Assembly: GCA_946894095.1 (NCBI GenBank)
Contig: OX335654.1
Span: forward strand, 18,423,687-18,487,686
Reading direction: 5' to 3'
Source of the DNA: Incurvaria masculella
Lineage: Eukaryota > Arthropoda > Insecta > Lepidoptera > Incurvariidae
DNA length: 64,000 bases
Every line of letters begins with the position of its first letter. Position 1 is the first letter of the stretch. This document shows positions 43,154 through 54,652 of this stretch, one piece after another. The position numbers and the translations under genes were made by a program. Under the pieces are notes generated by a model. The model was not told where the DNA came from. It made no database searches and worked only from the letters and a program-made list of their open reading frames with translations.

Positions 43154-43389
43154 TTAAGGGTTTCGAACCCAAAGAGTGCTAACGGAACCCTAAAATTAAC
43201 CGTAATAGGTAGGCAGTGGACATTTTCTCTTAGTGTGTATTTATTTTGCCGACTATAACAACAAACTGTTAAAATTTAGAAAAAATAAAAATTGAAGCGG
43301 GGTAAAAAAATATTTTTTTTTGTGTTTAATCTTACGGTACGGACCCCTTCGTGTGCGAGTCCGACCCGCATTGGGCCGGTTCTTTTATA
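43154..43389 (-). mobile_element. MINE copy k, microsatellite lost
   Basis: TAAGGGTTTCGAACCCAAAG, then GGAACCCTAAAATTAACC directly followed by CGTAATAGGTAGGCAGTG, so the whole microsatellite block is deleted. Ends GTCCGACCCGCATTGGGCCG. Confidence 0.8.
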
Positions 43390-43410
43390 CTCCAGGAACT
43401 TTAGCCTTAA

Positions 43411-44240
43411 ATCAGCACTTAGAAAAACATTAAATCCGAAATGCATTTTTTTTCCTCATAAACGTAGTATTTCATGTGGACGTGTGTACATTAAGTTTGC
43501 AACATTTTGGGGGGTCCGGAAGATAGAAATAAAATATGAAATATATTTAAAAAATGATATCTCCTACACAAATATTTAGAAATGGTATTTAAAAATGTTA
43601 TATGTTAGCAAATTTTAGGTGTAATATTACTGTGAATTTGCAACAATTTCTTATTTACGGAACTGTGTAAATATATATTTTTTTGTACTGTTTTCATAAT
43701 ATCTGCAAAGCAAATAATGAAAATTCTATTTTATTTTCTGAAATAGGATACTGACCGCAAACTCTATATTCTGTGAAATTTTTAACATGTTGCAAATATT
43801 ATAAGCACATTTTTTTCATTTATAATGTTTACATTCACACAAAACCTAAACCAAAAATTCTAAATACGTATAAAATCGTTCGTTGTATAGTTTTTAAAGA
43901 ATTTCATTTTCCTTTACATGTTCTAAAAAGAAATATAGCAATAGCAAATTAGGTTCGCGGCATAGATTTTTTTTAGTAGAAACATTTTTTCAAATACATT
44001 TCCGTAATTACAAAATTGTTGCAAATTCACAGTTACATTACGCCTTAAAAGACTTAACATATACATTTTTTTAATATCGTTTCTAAATATTTGTTTAGGA
44101 GATATATATTTTTTAAAACATTTTAATTTTTTTTCTTTTCTCCCGGGCCCCGCTAAATGTTGCAAACTTAATGTAAGCATATGAACATGAGATTATAAAT
44201 TTCTGAGAAAAAAAATTCATTTCGGATTTCATGTGCTTCT
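43411..44240. mobile_element. Long-inverted-repeat element, about 830 bp
   Basis: Outer arms of roughly 250-300 bp: AAATCCGAAATGCATTTTTT, ACATTAAGTTTGCAACATTT, AATATTACTGTGAATTTGCA and GGAACTGTGTAA-type blocks are all present inverted at 43970-44235. Arms are diverged but in the right order. The AT-rich centre is non-coding. Confidence 0.7.
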
Positions 44241-44300
44241 CAAACCGTATCTATCCCTGTCTATTAGTCCTCCCTTGGCGAAAGCCTTGCGCTTCCTTCA

Positions 44301-44317
44301 CCCCCCCCCCCCCCCCC
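44301..44317 (+). repeat. Poly-C run, 17 nt
   Basis: CTTCA, then 17 C, then TAGCGACACC. Length may be unreliable in assembly. Confidence 0.8.
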
Positions 44318-44650
44318 TAGCGACACCCTGGATCCGCGCCTGCGTGCAACACAATTAGCGTCCGCGATCTCGTTCGGATCAGCACAATCGCGATTCTGAC
44401 AGCTCATTTGCATTGACGAGCGTCTGACACTCGGCATCGGCATCTGAGTCGCCGACGAAGAGTCCGAAAGCATTAGCGGCGTGTAGGCGCTTTCTAATTT
44501 ATCACTTCCATATGTTATAATATTTTTTTTAATGTACAATGCTAAATTCGTTCCGTCCATTTTGTCTTGGACTTTTGACGCGAGGACTTCAGACTCGTGT
44601 CATCCAGCTAGAAAGTTGACTTCATTAAGTAACAATTTATGGCCCATTTG
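44318..44650. other. Unique DNA
   Basis: A 98-codon minus frame over 44264-44560 includes the poly-C run as glycines and has no recognisable domain. Confidence 0.35.
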
Positions 44651-44795
44651 CAATTCTGTGCTCAGGAATCGGAAAACTTTCAGTCGAGAAAACCACTTTT
44701 ATAGAATTTGTCAAAGCGATTTTTTTTATTTTTACGTATGAGAAATTTCCACTGAAAGATTCCTGATTCCTGAGCACGGAATTGCAAAAATATAA
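44651..44795. mobile_element. Family J MITE, copy 3
   Basis: CAATTCTGTGCTCAGGAATC with AACTTTCAGTCGAGAAAACC on the left; GAAAGATTCCTGATTCCTGA and GCACGGAATTGC on the right. Inverted ends of about 30 bp. Confidence 0.7.
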
Positions 44796-44929
44796 TTGTG
44801 ACGTTGATGTCTCTTACTGCAACCGCGCCTATATCGTATCTATCCTCGCTTAATTTAAAAAAACAAGTGTTTATTTAACAAGAAAATAAGAGATTTTGAA
44901 TCGAGATGGTTTCTGGATGTTTTATGGAG

Positions 44930-45057
44930 AATTTTCAGCTGCCTATCTATTACGGTTCATGTGATACAGCCCTTTGAGACACGGATGGATGGACGGACAG
45001 CGGAGGCTTAGTAATAGGGTTCCGTTGTCACCCTTTGGCCCACTGACCCTAAAAAGA
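44930..45057 (+). mobile_element. MINE copy l, 3' half
   Basis: GAATTTTCAGCTGCCTATCT, ACAGCCCTTTGAGACACGG, three degenerate GACG units, GCGGAGGCTTAGTAATAGGG and CTGACCCTAAAAAG. The 5' half is missing. Confidence 0.8.
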
Positions 45058-45114
45058 CTAATCCACGAGTGTGTGGAGGATGGACCTAATGGAGGAAAAT
45101 CAACGAATACTCAC

Positions 45115-45527
45115 TTTTTTTTTTTTTTTATGCGACCTGACATGGATGGCTAATACCACACAACTACCGTTATGATATTAGCCCAATACACCTCATTCCC
45201 GAAGGAATTTGGTGCCATGCCAAGACCTTCCCTTTATGAGCACGGCTACATTGAACTGGATGGAAAACACGGACAATTTTTCATTGCCGCTTCGACCATC
45301 TTTTCATCCAATGCGGTGGTACCAACCCGGGCGGGCATAAACCCTACCACCTAGTAGGGGAAGGGGACCTACAGTTTTACATGGATTCCGAACCATGGAG
45401 CAGCTCGCATTCGTAACGAAATGCACTTGTCGAACTCGGAAAGAGAAAGACAGTGGTGCATGTCGGTATTGAACCCAGGTCTCTGGTACGCTAGGCCAGT
45501 CCCCGCGCCACTAGGCTTCGAGCCGCT
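45115..45527 (-). mobile_element. tRNA-headed SINE, full length
   Basis: Reverse orientation: poly-T of 15, ATGCGACCTGACATGGATGG, the full body, GGGGAAGGGGACCTACAG, and the head, which read in its own sense starts AGCGGCTCGAAGCCTAGTGG with box-B-like GGGTTCAATACC. At 413 bp it is one of two complete tRNA-headed copies. CTCACT occurs at both outer edges and may be the target duplication. Confidence 0.9.
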
Positions 45528-45539
45528 CACTGGACCCAC

Positions 45540-45894
45540 ACACGGTGTGTGTGGACCAACGGCGCATCGCTCGGCACTCCGGCACCCTCTACGGCGGGCA
45601 GCATCGCATCGACCCCGGCCGCGCCGGCCCGCCGCGCCCGCAGCCACCCGAGGGCTCGGCCCGCATTCGCCGCCGGACCTCTCCTCGAATGTGCTCGCAT
45701 TTTTTTCGCGAAAACATCCGAGCGAGTTTTCGCGGCGGCGCGGCGCGGCGGGTCCCACGCGCCGCGGGCGGGAGGTCGGCGACCGGCGCAGGCGCAGGGC
45801 GGCGGGCGCGGAGGGGTGCAGGGCGTGGGGGGGGGGGAGGGGTCGGGAGCCGCCGGCGCAGGAATTTGGGCCAATTTCGGGCCGCTCGCACGTC
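45540..45894 (+). promoter_or_regulatory. CpG-rich island ending in a splice-donor-like site
   Basis: The strongest CpG-rich block in the window (for example CGGCGGCGCGGCGCGGCGGG near 45731), ending CGCTCGCACGTC/GTAAGTATCG at 45894/45895, a near-consensus donor. Six overlapping frames of 100-175 codons on both strands reflect composition and show only R/A/G/P-rich sequence. A non-coding first exon and promoter is the simplest reading. Confidence 0.35.
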
Positions 45895-46040
45895 GTAAGT
45901 ATCGTTTTTGCGCGAGCCTTATTATTATTAATTGGATCAGTTTCGTGAACCTGTTGCCTGCGGGAACCGGGACGGGCGGCGCAGCATTCGCAGGCGCTAT
46001 AATTTGTTATATACTTACATTACAGTAGTAAAGTACGTGC

Positions 46041-46590
46041 TTAAGGTGGCCCAACCCGGCGGCCCTAACTCATTCGCGGGCACGGTACAAAACCGTGCTG
46101 TTGCGCTCTGGGACCTTCTCTGTTTCAAATAATAAGACAGGCTCCGTGATGAGGAAGATGCAACATGTCCACAGAAAAGACAATGTGCATAGTGTATGAT
46201 TTGGTAAGATTTACGAAAATTTTAATTTCTAAACGACTTCTAGCTAAAAGTAAACCACGACCGCTGTAGTAAAAAATCGAACAATAACCAAATAGATTAT
46301 AAATCTTGATTAAATAAGCTATGTCTGATGACTAATCTTTTTAAGATGTTCTTACTTTATCATTGCGTAATCCACCTCCAAAGTTATTGTATAAAACGCG
46401 CGAAAAATGCGAACTTTCGGACCTTATAACTTAGAAACCAAACACAATTTTACAATGCCAATGGTCATCAGACATCTAGTTCGATCAAATAAAGCTATTT
46501 TGAGGAAAATTTTGGATCTCTGACAAGAAATATGGCCGTGATCTTCTTTCCCCTTTTGTATGGGGAGATGAGCGGGATGGGCCACCTTAA
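46041..46590 (-). mobile_element. TTAA-A MITE, intact 542 bp (copy 4)
   Basis: TTAA (46041-46044), GGTGGCCCAACCCGGCGGCC ... GAGCGGGATGGGCCACC, TTAA (46587-46590). The right TTAA runs straight into a family H terminus, so it landed at that terminus. Confidence 0.95.
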
Positions 46591-46700
46591 GCATCGAAAG
46601 CTGTGGCCCCCATGCAAACGTAGTTTGGAAATTATTTGAAAATAACTCGGACCTGATTTCATGTTTCTAACATCAGTCATGCCCACTTTTGTTTTGATTC
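46587..46700. mobile_element. Family H half-element
   Basis: TTAAGCATCGAAAGCTGTGG with CCATGCAAACGTAGTTTGG and AATTATTTGAAAATAAC matches one arm of the element at 1574-1876. The other arm is not found. Confidence 0.55.
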
Positions 46701-46719
46701 TGAATTGAATAATTGTGTT

Positions 46720-46765
46720 TGCCAGCTGTTCCATGGTTCGGAATCCATGTAAAACTGTCGTCCCG
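46720..46765 (+). mobile_element. SINE body fragment
   Basis: CCAGCTGTTCCATGGTTCGG and AATCCATGTAAAACTGTCG only. Confidence 0.55.
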
Positions 46766-47249
46766 AATTCGTAAGCGAGCTAAGTGTACCATAAGTGCAT
46801 TATCACTAATACCAATGAATATATAATAGTTAGCGCCAGGCTAATACCATAGATGAATTAGGAAGGTAAAGATAAATAGCTAACGTCATACAACGCACAA
46901 AATTCGCCGAATAATGCTTTTCACTGGTATTATGACATTTCTAGCCAGCACCATCTCCCGTCACTGCGAGAACTAGCAGCTTGCTTCCAAATGTTGCCTA
47001 GTGATGCAATGCGATGAAAATATTACAATTTGCACAACAATAAATTAAGTAAACATTATACATTGTAAATAAATATATATATAGATTAGATTATGCATTC
47101 TTAATTGTGAATTGCAACGGCACCTGTGGTCTTTAGCAATCTATTTCTTTCTCTATGCTTATACGTGGCTGCTCACCCGCCATACAAATGACTTTCGGTC
47201 CCCAACCCCTCCTTCCTTACTCGGTGTTGGAGGGTCTCCAAATTCCAGC
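46766..47249. other. Unique AT-rich DNA
   Basis: No repeat or gene recognised. Confidence 0.4.
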
Positions 47250-47585
47250 AAATGCGAGCCCCGAATTCTGCCTTGCGCGACGGACGCTCGGACGCTGAGA
47301 GCTCGGACGCTGAGAGCTCCTCCGCCGCCTCCGCCGCCGCTGGTGCCGCCACGCCGCCGCTACGGCCGCAGCCTCGTAGTATGCAGCCTGAAGGAATGCG
47401 CGCTGCATGTAGCCGCTCATTACAGCGTCTCCGCCCCCGCACGCCGCTCCGCCGCCGCCGCCGCCGCCGCCGCCGCCCCGCACCGAGCAGCGACCGGTGG
47501 GAATGCAGCTTCCGCCGTCGTCGCGTCGCGTCGCCCGCCCCGGGAGCCCGCGACATAAGCCGCGTGCTGACCATAAGAGTTGACT
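47250..47585. promoter_or_regulatory. CpG-rich island with (CCG)n
   Basis: CGGACGCTGAGAGCT is repeated twice (47280-47310), followed by CCTCCGCCGCCTCCGCCGCC and a (CCG)n run near 47450-47478. Frames are open on both strands over 115-163 codons. The minus strand includes MSGYMQRAFLQAAYYEAAA after a glycine run, which could be coding, but no family is recognised. Promoter or low-complexity exon. Confidence 0.35.
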
Positions 47586-47591
47586 CTGACG

Positions 47592-47723
47592 TATGCTGAG
47601 ATTCATAGATCTTACTCGTGCTTGGCTTAGCCAAAGTATGGCTTTCGACTGTCAAATTCGGCATTCGTTCCGTACATTTTACGTCAAAACAAGTGCAAGT
47701 AATTATGTCTATGAATCTCAGCA
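47592..47723. mobile_element. 132-bp MITE with 3-bp duplication
   Basis: TGCTGAGATTCATAGA and its inverse TCTATGAATCTCAGCA are perfect 16-bp ends. Flanked by GTA on both sides (47589-47591, 47724-47726). Confidence 0.8.
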
Positions 47724-47726
47724 GTA

Positions 47727-48021
47727 GTGTACTCTGGCGGTCATTGGATGATACTCGTATCGTGGAAACCGTGCATCAGATTTCAATCGGACGAGTGTGT
47801 GCCATCATAGTGGACTAGGACCGTGCTCAATTTTTTTACTGCAAATTGATAATAAGAGTGGCATAACCTCACTTTTTTCAGTACTACACAGTTCGAAATA
47901 TTTGTGATATTTTTTTATACTTCATAGCAGTTTACGTAGCAAAACAATGTTAAAAATGGCTCTTAAAAATTAATGATATTTCTTTCATTATATTATCAAC
48001 ATATCTGCAGTTATGTCCATA
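47727..48021. other. Unique AT-rich DNA
   Basis: No gene or repeat recognised. Confidence 0.4.
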
Positions 48022-48406
48022 TTTTTTTTTTATGTGACTGGACATGGATGGCTAATACCACACCTTCTGTCATGGTATTAGCCCAACACACCACATGTGA
48101 ACTAGGTGCCATACCAGGACCTTCCTTATATTGCACGGCTACATTGAACTGGATGGAAAACACGGACAATTTTCATTGCCGCTTCGACCATCGTTCATCC
48201 AATGCGATGGTACCAACCAGGGCGGGATAAACCCTTCCACCTAGTAAGTAAGGAAGGGGACCTACAGCTTAACGTGGAATCCGAACCACGGGCAGCCTCT
48301 CTCAACGGTCGAATGGTCACCCATCCAAGACCAGACCGGACCCAGCGTTGCTTAACTTCGGAGAGCGATCGCCGAAGTTTCGCGCCACTGGGCCATTGAG
48401 GCTGAC
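48022..48406 (-). mobile_element. 5S-headed SINE, full length
   Basis: Poly-T, ATGTGACTGGACATGGATGG, the same body as the tRNA-headed SINEs (CCAGGACCTTCCTTATATTG, GGTACCAACCAGGGCGGG), then a different head. Read in its own sense the head carries CCGAAGTTAAGCAACGCTGG then TCTTGGATGGGTGACC (48316-48361), closely resembling the internal promoter region of 5S rRNA. It begins GTCAGCCTCAATGGCCCAGT, which itself looks box-A-like. Confidence 0.85.
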
Positions 48407-48675
48407 AACAGCAGTAACAGTTACTGATCCGTCATGATATAGATATTGTTTTTGTGCCGAAAAGCTTTTTGCCTGTCAACTCCTTTACATTACATAAGAG
48501 TGAACTATGAATGTGTCAACCACTATCTGGATAAATCACACTAGGATGGAGGCTACTCTGTTAGGACAAGGATAAAAGTGTATAGTACACTCTTGCAAGT
48601 CGTCGGAACCCGACTTTAGCGGCATCGGCGGCGCGACGTAAGTAAGAAAGGCGGGAGTGGCGATTTTTTTTGTAA

Positions 48676-49018
48676 TTAGGGTTCCGTACCCAAAGGGTGA
48701 AAACGGAACCCTATTACTAAGCCTCCGCTGTCCGTCCGTCCGTCCGTCCGTCCGTCCGTCCGTCCGTCCGTCCGTCCGTCCGTCCGTCCGTCCGTCTGTC
48801 ACAGGGCTGTATCTCAGTAACCGTAACAGATAGACAGCTGAAATTTTCACAGAGTGTGTATTTATTTTGCCGCTATAACAACAAATAGGTAAGATTAAGA
48901 AATAATTAAAATTAAAGTGGGTCCTCATACAAAAAACGTGATTTTTTTGTATACATTTTTTTACGATGGTACGGAACCCTTCGTGTGCGAGTCCGACTCG
49001 CACTTGGCCGGTTTTTTT
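48676..49018 (-). mobile_element. MINE copy m
   Basis: TTAGGGTTCCGTACCCAAAG to CTTGGCCGGTTTTTTTT. Full length, with a CCGT tract of about 17 units (48728-48797). Confidence 0.9.
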
Positions 49019-51203
49019 TAAGTGTCAAAACCTAAAAAATTATAAATAAGAAATAAGAGAAAAATAAAAGGATTTTGTTTTAAGGTGCGCGTCGAAAATG
49101 TATTTAATTTTAAGCTATGCAAAGACAGACTCTTAATAAAATTGTAGAAGCGTTCATTATGAACATAGCAGCTTACATACCCGACGAAATAATTACTCTA
49201 CGTACATACCTTAAATTCGCGCATGTTAAACTATATAAAATGTATGAGCCGTTCTTGGAATTTTGCGTGTCAATGACAAGGCTGTAATAGTATAAGATTA
49301 ACATTCTATATCAGTTAGGGTAAGGTTTTTATTTGAGTTAATTCCCTCAACCACTTAAGACAGTCGTTACCCTATCAATTCCCCATACTAGTTCCATGCT
49401 CTAAATGTTTTAGTACGTTTTTGAAATTTTGGATTCTAAAATATATTTTAATAATAATATAAAAATATAGAACAAAGTTAATTGTCTTTTATTTGCGATT
49501 TTTTTTTACTGGAAAATCCAAATATATTTACATTAAAGTAATAACATACGGATATAGAATAAAGCTTTCTTAAATTATTAAATTTTGTTAAATACGATCT
49601 GACAACGTTTCAGGGGTGCGGAAAAGTCAGGGTCCGGAAGACATGCAAAATTGTGCCTTGGCCAATGGACACAGAGAGCATTTCGTCGAATTTTCAGATC
49701 TCAGAGCCCCGTTGACTTCACGACAGTCTTAAAGGCAGCCTCAGCCAGGTAGGTCGGCCGATTGATACCTTGGCGAACCTCCTCCGTCTCGTGCCGCCTT
49801 CTCCGAAAATCACAAGAAATGTCCATCACAAGCTGAGAACCTCCCAGCACACGCATAATTAAGTTGTTCATTGGAGATCGTCCAATCTTATTCTCAAATC
49901 ATTTAATCAATACTGACATGTATCGTTAGCACAAAAATCTCCGCACGCGAACCATTTTTGGAAAGGTTTTCGTGCAAGAACGTTTAAGCAAATCTTACCC
50001 TCTATTAAACGTTCTTTTTGTAGGGACTCGATTACTGATATTTTCTTAAAAAATAATAATTATTAACATTCTTGAAAATTTTATTTTGGTGCCCGTTTGG
50101 TGCTATCCTAAATTTGTTCATTTTTGTTTTCTTTCGACAATCAAAGTCACCTATACGTAAATATTCACCAAATAAAAATATTACTGCCCCATTGTAATTA
50201 AGATATTGTAGGCATATGGCCTTATTTATATCTGGCCATTGCACGCAAAACATGTATGTGTTTACAAAATGGTCGTGATAATATAGAACAAATTCCTGAG
50301 CTTTTATTTGTATCCAATTTTCTAAGAGTATTTCGCGACTGTGAAAACAGGACCCTATCTTCGAATGACTCCTTTCTTGGAAAGCTGAAACTGCCAATTA
50401 CGTAACAATTACAACTCATTAAGGAGGGCATCTGGACGGCAGAATGTAATGCAGTTTTGGTAATACTTCGACCAACTTATTTGGAAGAGTTAAAATGTTG
50501 AAACATTGTAGTCCTTGGCAATTAGGGCCCATTGCGCGAATGTGAACAATGTTTGAACTTGGAGACAGCAGAGCAGTTTTAATGACGCTTAAATTAAATT
50601 AACAGGAATAACCACTGCTCCCCATAGTACAGTCTACGGGCTAGAGTAGGGAGCAGGGTGTATACGTGGTTATGGGCCAATCTAATATATATGACATGTT
50701 GAATTCAACAGATTTTTTTGTATTTATTGGCTTTATTTATCGATCAATAAAACATTTTTAATTGTAATTTAATGAACAGGGAAAGTACGGAGAGCTGTGG
50801 TTGCAAATCTTTCGTTTAGGATTTAGGGAGTGTTTTACAGCTTGCGTGAAGTTTTACAAAGAATATTACCTACTAGCTGATACGAGCCTCATCTAGAAAG
50901 CGTCTGGACTCCGACAACAGCGCCACCTACCGGGTCCAATCCTGAGTTTTTCACAACACTATGATAGGTAGAGTTTGTATTTATTTAGAACACAAACAGT
51001 AATTACACCGATAATTACAAGTGAACATTAACAAAATGAAGACTACAGTAATCCACACTTTACTTTAAATATATTAAATACTATTGAGTGAAAACAAATG
51101 AATAGAGACAGTAAGCATAAGGCCATTTAACTGTGAATGGAAATATTATATCATACTCTGTCTGAGACGACAGGTGAGGGAGTGCAGATAATATCTGCGT
51201 GTG
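49019..51203. other. Long mostly unique stretch
   Basis: About 2.2 kb with little recognisable repeat content. A 121-codon minus frame (50032-50397) and an overlapping 69-codon frame (50222-50431) have neither a recognisable domain nor a good coding signature. CGCCACCTACCGGGTCCAA at 50921 is shared with 20220. No gene can be named. Confidence 0.35.
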
Positions 51204-51406
51204 TACCGGGCTATTTTACTCGCAATTTCGAGTTCGATTAAAACGGACGAGCGGCCGTTTTGGTGTTGCCGTATATGTCAAATGTCAAAGTTAGCGTGCA
51301 CAAATACGAGCTGCGAATTCAAATGGACTCGAAGTTCCCGTTTGTTCTCACTGTTTTCAAATTCCGTTTTATTCGAACTTCAAATTGCGAGTAAAATGGC
51401 CCGGTA
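51204..51406. mobile_element. TA-flanked MITE, Tc1/mariner-like
   Basis: TA, CCGGGCTATTTTACTCGCAA ... TTGCGAGTAAAATGGCCCGG, TA. Inverted ends of about 30 bp with one indel, and a TA dinucleotide on each side as expected for Tc1/mariner insertions. 199 bp, non-coding. Confidence 0.7.
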
Positions 51407-52813
51407 CGGCCCCTGGGCTGGGGACGGATTTGTGGCTTGTTCCAATATGACGTAAGTGATTGTACACATGACACGTGCAGGCGCATTATGTACTCAAACA
51501 ATTACCGCACCCGGTTTCATATTTTCAATAGTTGGCACGAAATGTGGGCCACGCTATGACAGCGAGTGTGGAGCGCGCGTGCGTCGTGGAAGAATACGAA
51601 AACTTCAAGGATTCTTTGCTTTGTGGCACAATGCAATTGATTGTGCCGTCATGTGATGGCATTGCGAGACACGTCGTAGGTAAGTAGTGATATTACATCG
51701 AGACAATGGGGCTGGAATGGCGGGGTTTGATCAGGTGCGTTCGAGGTTGTCAGCATAACCGCCGGAGCCCAATCATTTATATGTCAAATCAATAGATCTG
51801 TACTTAACTGTATGTACAGTGACGCATTGCGTGCGAAACGATATTACGAATTCGATAAATTAAGATACGAGTGGAAAATTAACGAGGCTCTTTTAATATA
51901 AGAATAAATAATGACAAATACTGAATATGAAGCGAGGTGGAGACCGTATGAGCTGCTAGTCGAAAACGCAAAGAATAGTCAGCGTGTACGCTGTACTTGA
52001 CCGCTTGGACGTCAAAACAAATAAGTCTACGTCCCACTATCGATTCTAAATGACCAAGACAGTCAGCCGAGGGTCCCAAAACCTGACCTTTTCATCAACA
52101 CTAAGACTAGTAAATGAATGAGACTCCCTCTGCGTTAAAGTTCGGCAAAATACAGTCGGATGCTCCCCGACATGAAGACATATTTATTTTTAATACCGGT
52201 AATTTAGCGTAATGTAAAGTATTCTATAATTAACAGATTGAACAGTTATTAGCTGACAGGCAGAAGGTGAGAGATTTTATATTAAAACAATTATTACTGA
52301 AGTAAATACAAACATAAGAAAAGACAGGAAAATTAAAGGGAGAAAACTTAAAAAACTGCAGGGATTAAAAAAGATTTAATGTTAGGAATTAACCCAAAAG
52401 AAAATCTGGATGCCAAACAAAAAAAAACCAAAATTGAAGTTCCACAAGTAAAAGACAAGGGATACTCAAAATCGCCACATGCATACAGCAATACTACGCC
52501 AAATACAAAAGGGAACCGGTTTGGTCACTGAACTTTTTGTGTTTGTATATTTGTTGTTTTAATTATTTCCACGTACATTACGGTGCTGGAAATATATTTA
52601 GTTATTGTCTAAGTTCTATTCTATTTTTTTATTTTCTACATTGCTGTTTGTTATGCCAAATAAATAAAATAAATAATAAATGCCCATCAAAGAAAAAAGG
52701 AAAGTATATAACACATGCATCTTTCCATGTTTGGATGTCAAACATGGGCACTTACTGAGCAATAACTAAAAAAAAATCTAGTGTGCCAAATGGGATTGTA
52801 AAGAAGCGTATAT
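51407..52813. other. Unique DNA, AT-rich after 52180
   Basis: No gene recognised. The AT-rich, A-biased part from 52300 may be older sequence of the LINE whose remnant follows, but I see no reverse-transcriptase motif in it. Confidence 0.35.
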
Positions 52814-53077
52814 GGAGTTAAAAGAAGAGACAAGGTGAGATTAAAAAATATAAAGAGTAAAACTGATTTTAAAAATATACATACCGTGTACAAACGCCTC
52901 TAATGGAGATGTACTGGACATAACCTAAAGGAAGGGGAAGAGAAGTGGACGAAACAAGTAACGAAATAGTACACGCTAGTAAAAGAAACAAAGGTGGACA
53001 AACAAACAAACAAACATTGGGAAGACGACTTTAAAAAGATAGCTAGTCCAGAATGCACTGAAAACAATAATAAGTGA
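52814..53077 (+). pseudogene. RTE-type LINE, 3' end of the polyprotein, decayed
   Basis: A single frame runs 52814-53077 with two stops (TAA 52901, TAG 52967). It reads GVKRRDKVRLKNIKSKTDF, then WRCTGHN, EEKWTKQVTK, and HWEDDFKKIASPE before a terminal TGA. The order (RDKVR, W.W.GH, RWT, RWEDDIKK-A) is the signature C-terminal tail of insect RTE-clade endonuclease/reverse-transcriptase proteins. No reverse-transcriptase core is seen upstream, so this is a 5'-truncated, inactive fossil. Confidence 0.7.
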
Positions 53078-53849
53078 ATTTAACCGCAATTCCAATAATA
53101 ACAACACTCCTGCAACGTTTAAATAGAGCCAACAAAGTAAATCGGTTACTGAGTGAAAACAGTTAGTCTTAAACATTAAACGATACTGTTTCTTTTAATT
53201 GTTTTTTAACTGTGTGCAATAACAGTTGCATAATAATTTAGATCAGTGTGGACACGCTTTGCAAAGGACAGGAGCGGAGACGAGACACAATCTCAAGCGG
53301 GGTATGTCTGTCAAGGGGGTTCCGTCGCTTAAAATAGTTTTTAAAGCAATGCGTCCAACCGTCTTGGATATAGGACAATATTGTTATAATGGATTGATAA
53401 TTCAAAATGACTTTATCTAAACAATTATCTGAATAGTTCAGGAGTAGAGAAGAGGGCATATAATTAAAAGGTGGCAAATACGAATCCTGCTTCAAATGAA
53501 ATCTGACTGCAATGCTACAATTTAGACGTTCCTGTATAAATTCAAATTAATGCGATATGGAACGTACCATTAAATAGGTACATACAATAATATCAACATG
53601 CAAAGTACTTTTCCAGCTGTATCTACACGGTTCGTTTTGGGTAAATATTCTAGCGCCATTTTGCTTTCATAACGCCAAACAATCTACAAATTATTGAGCG
53701 CTACGAGTGTCCACATTCAAATGATACGAAAACCCAATAGATCTTAATTGTACAATGGTAACAATTGAGGCATTTTTGCACAAATCTACACACCCAACTT
53801 GTGCCACTTGCTCAAATAATATTATTCTTCTCTCCGCGCCTCCGATCGG
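53078..53849. other. Unique DNA
   Basis: Minor frames on both strands without recognisable motifs. Confidence 0.35.
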
Positions 53850-54405
53850 GGCCTTACTGATCAACTCCCCATACAAACGTGGACAGAAAATCAGGGTCAC
53901 GCCCAATGACATAATATATAAGTCAATGGTGACGCCCATATTTCTAGACAGAGATCCAAAATTTTGCTCAAAATAACTTTGTTTGTTCGAACTAGATGTC
54001 TGATGACTATTGGCATTGTAAATTGTGTGTGGTTTCTAAGGTTCGAAACTTCGAATTGCTTGCGCGTTTTATGCAATAACTTTGGAGGTGGATTACTCAA
54101 CGATAAAATAAAAACCTCATAAAACGATTAGTAAAAAGACATAGCTTGTTTCATCAAGATTTATTATATCTATTTGGTTTTTATTAAACGTTTGACTACA
54201 GCGGTCGTGGTTTACTTTTACCTATAAATCGTTTTGTAATTAAACATTTCGTAAATCTTACCAAATCAAACACTATGCACACTGTCTGCTTTGTGGATAT
54301 TTTGCATCCTCCTCATCACGGAGACTGTCTTTTTCTTTGAAACAGAGAAGATCCCAGAGTGCAATAGAACGGTTTTGTAACGTGCCCGCGAATGAGTCAC
54401 CTTAA
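53850..54405 (+). mobile_element. TTAA-A MITE, copy 7, old
   Basis: CTCCCCATACAAACGTGGAC, CCCATATTTCTAGACAGAGA, TTTTGCTCAAAATAACTTTG, ATGTCTGATGACTATTGGCA and GCGGTCGTGGTTTACTTTTA in order, ending GTCACCTTAA. An extra piece duplicates GTGACGCCCA-like sequence at 53893-53937. The left terminus is lost. Confidence 0.8.
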
Positions 54406-54652
54406 TAACTTTCCATGAAATTGCCATGCGATTGTTATGGGAATGGGGGCAGAAAAATTATACTCGGGTAACCCAAAAGTATATCAAGGTTCCGGTGGGG
54501 TATAGAGTGAAATAGATTTGGAAAACCAGACATCTTTTACATATTAAGCGATCTGAATTGTCAGTGTGGGAATATTGGGGGAAAATTTACTACGCAATTC
54601 ACAGCCCCTGGTAACTCATCAAATGCAAGATTTTTTTATGGATAAAAATGCT
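54406..54652. other. Unique DNA
   Basis: No gene or repeat recognised. Confidence 0.4.

Noticed and set aside
45421..46028. Overlapping 100-175-codon frames on both strands
   Set aside because: All are R/A/G/P-rich and mutually incompatible, as expected from very high GC content; the left part is SINE sequence.
48316..48361. A 5S rRNA gene
   Set aside because: Only about 45 bp of the internal region is present, fused to a SINE body; the rest of 5S rRNA is missing.
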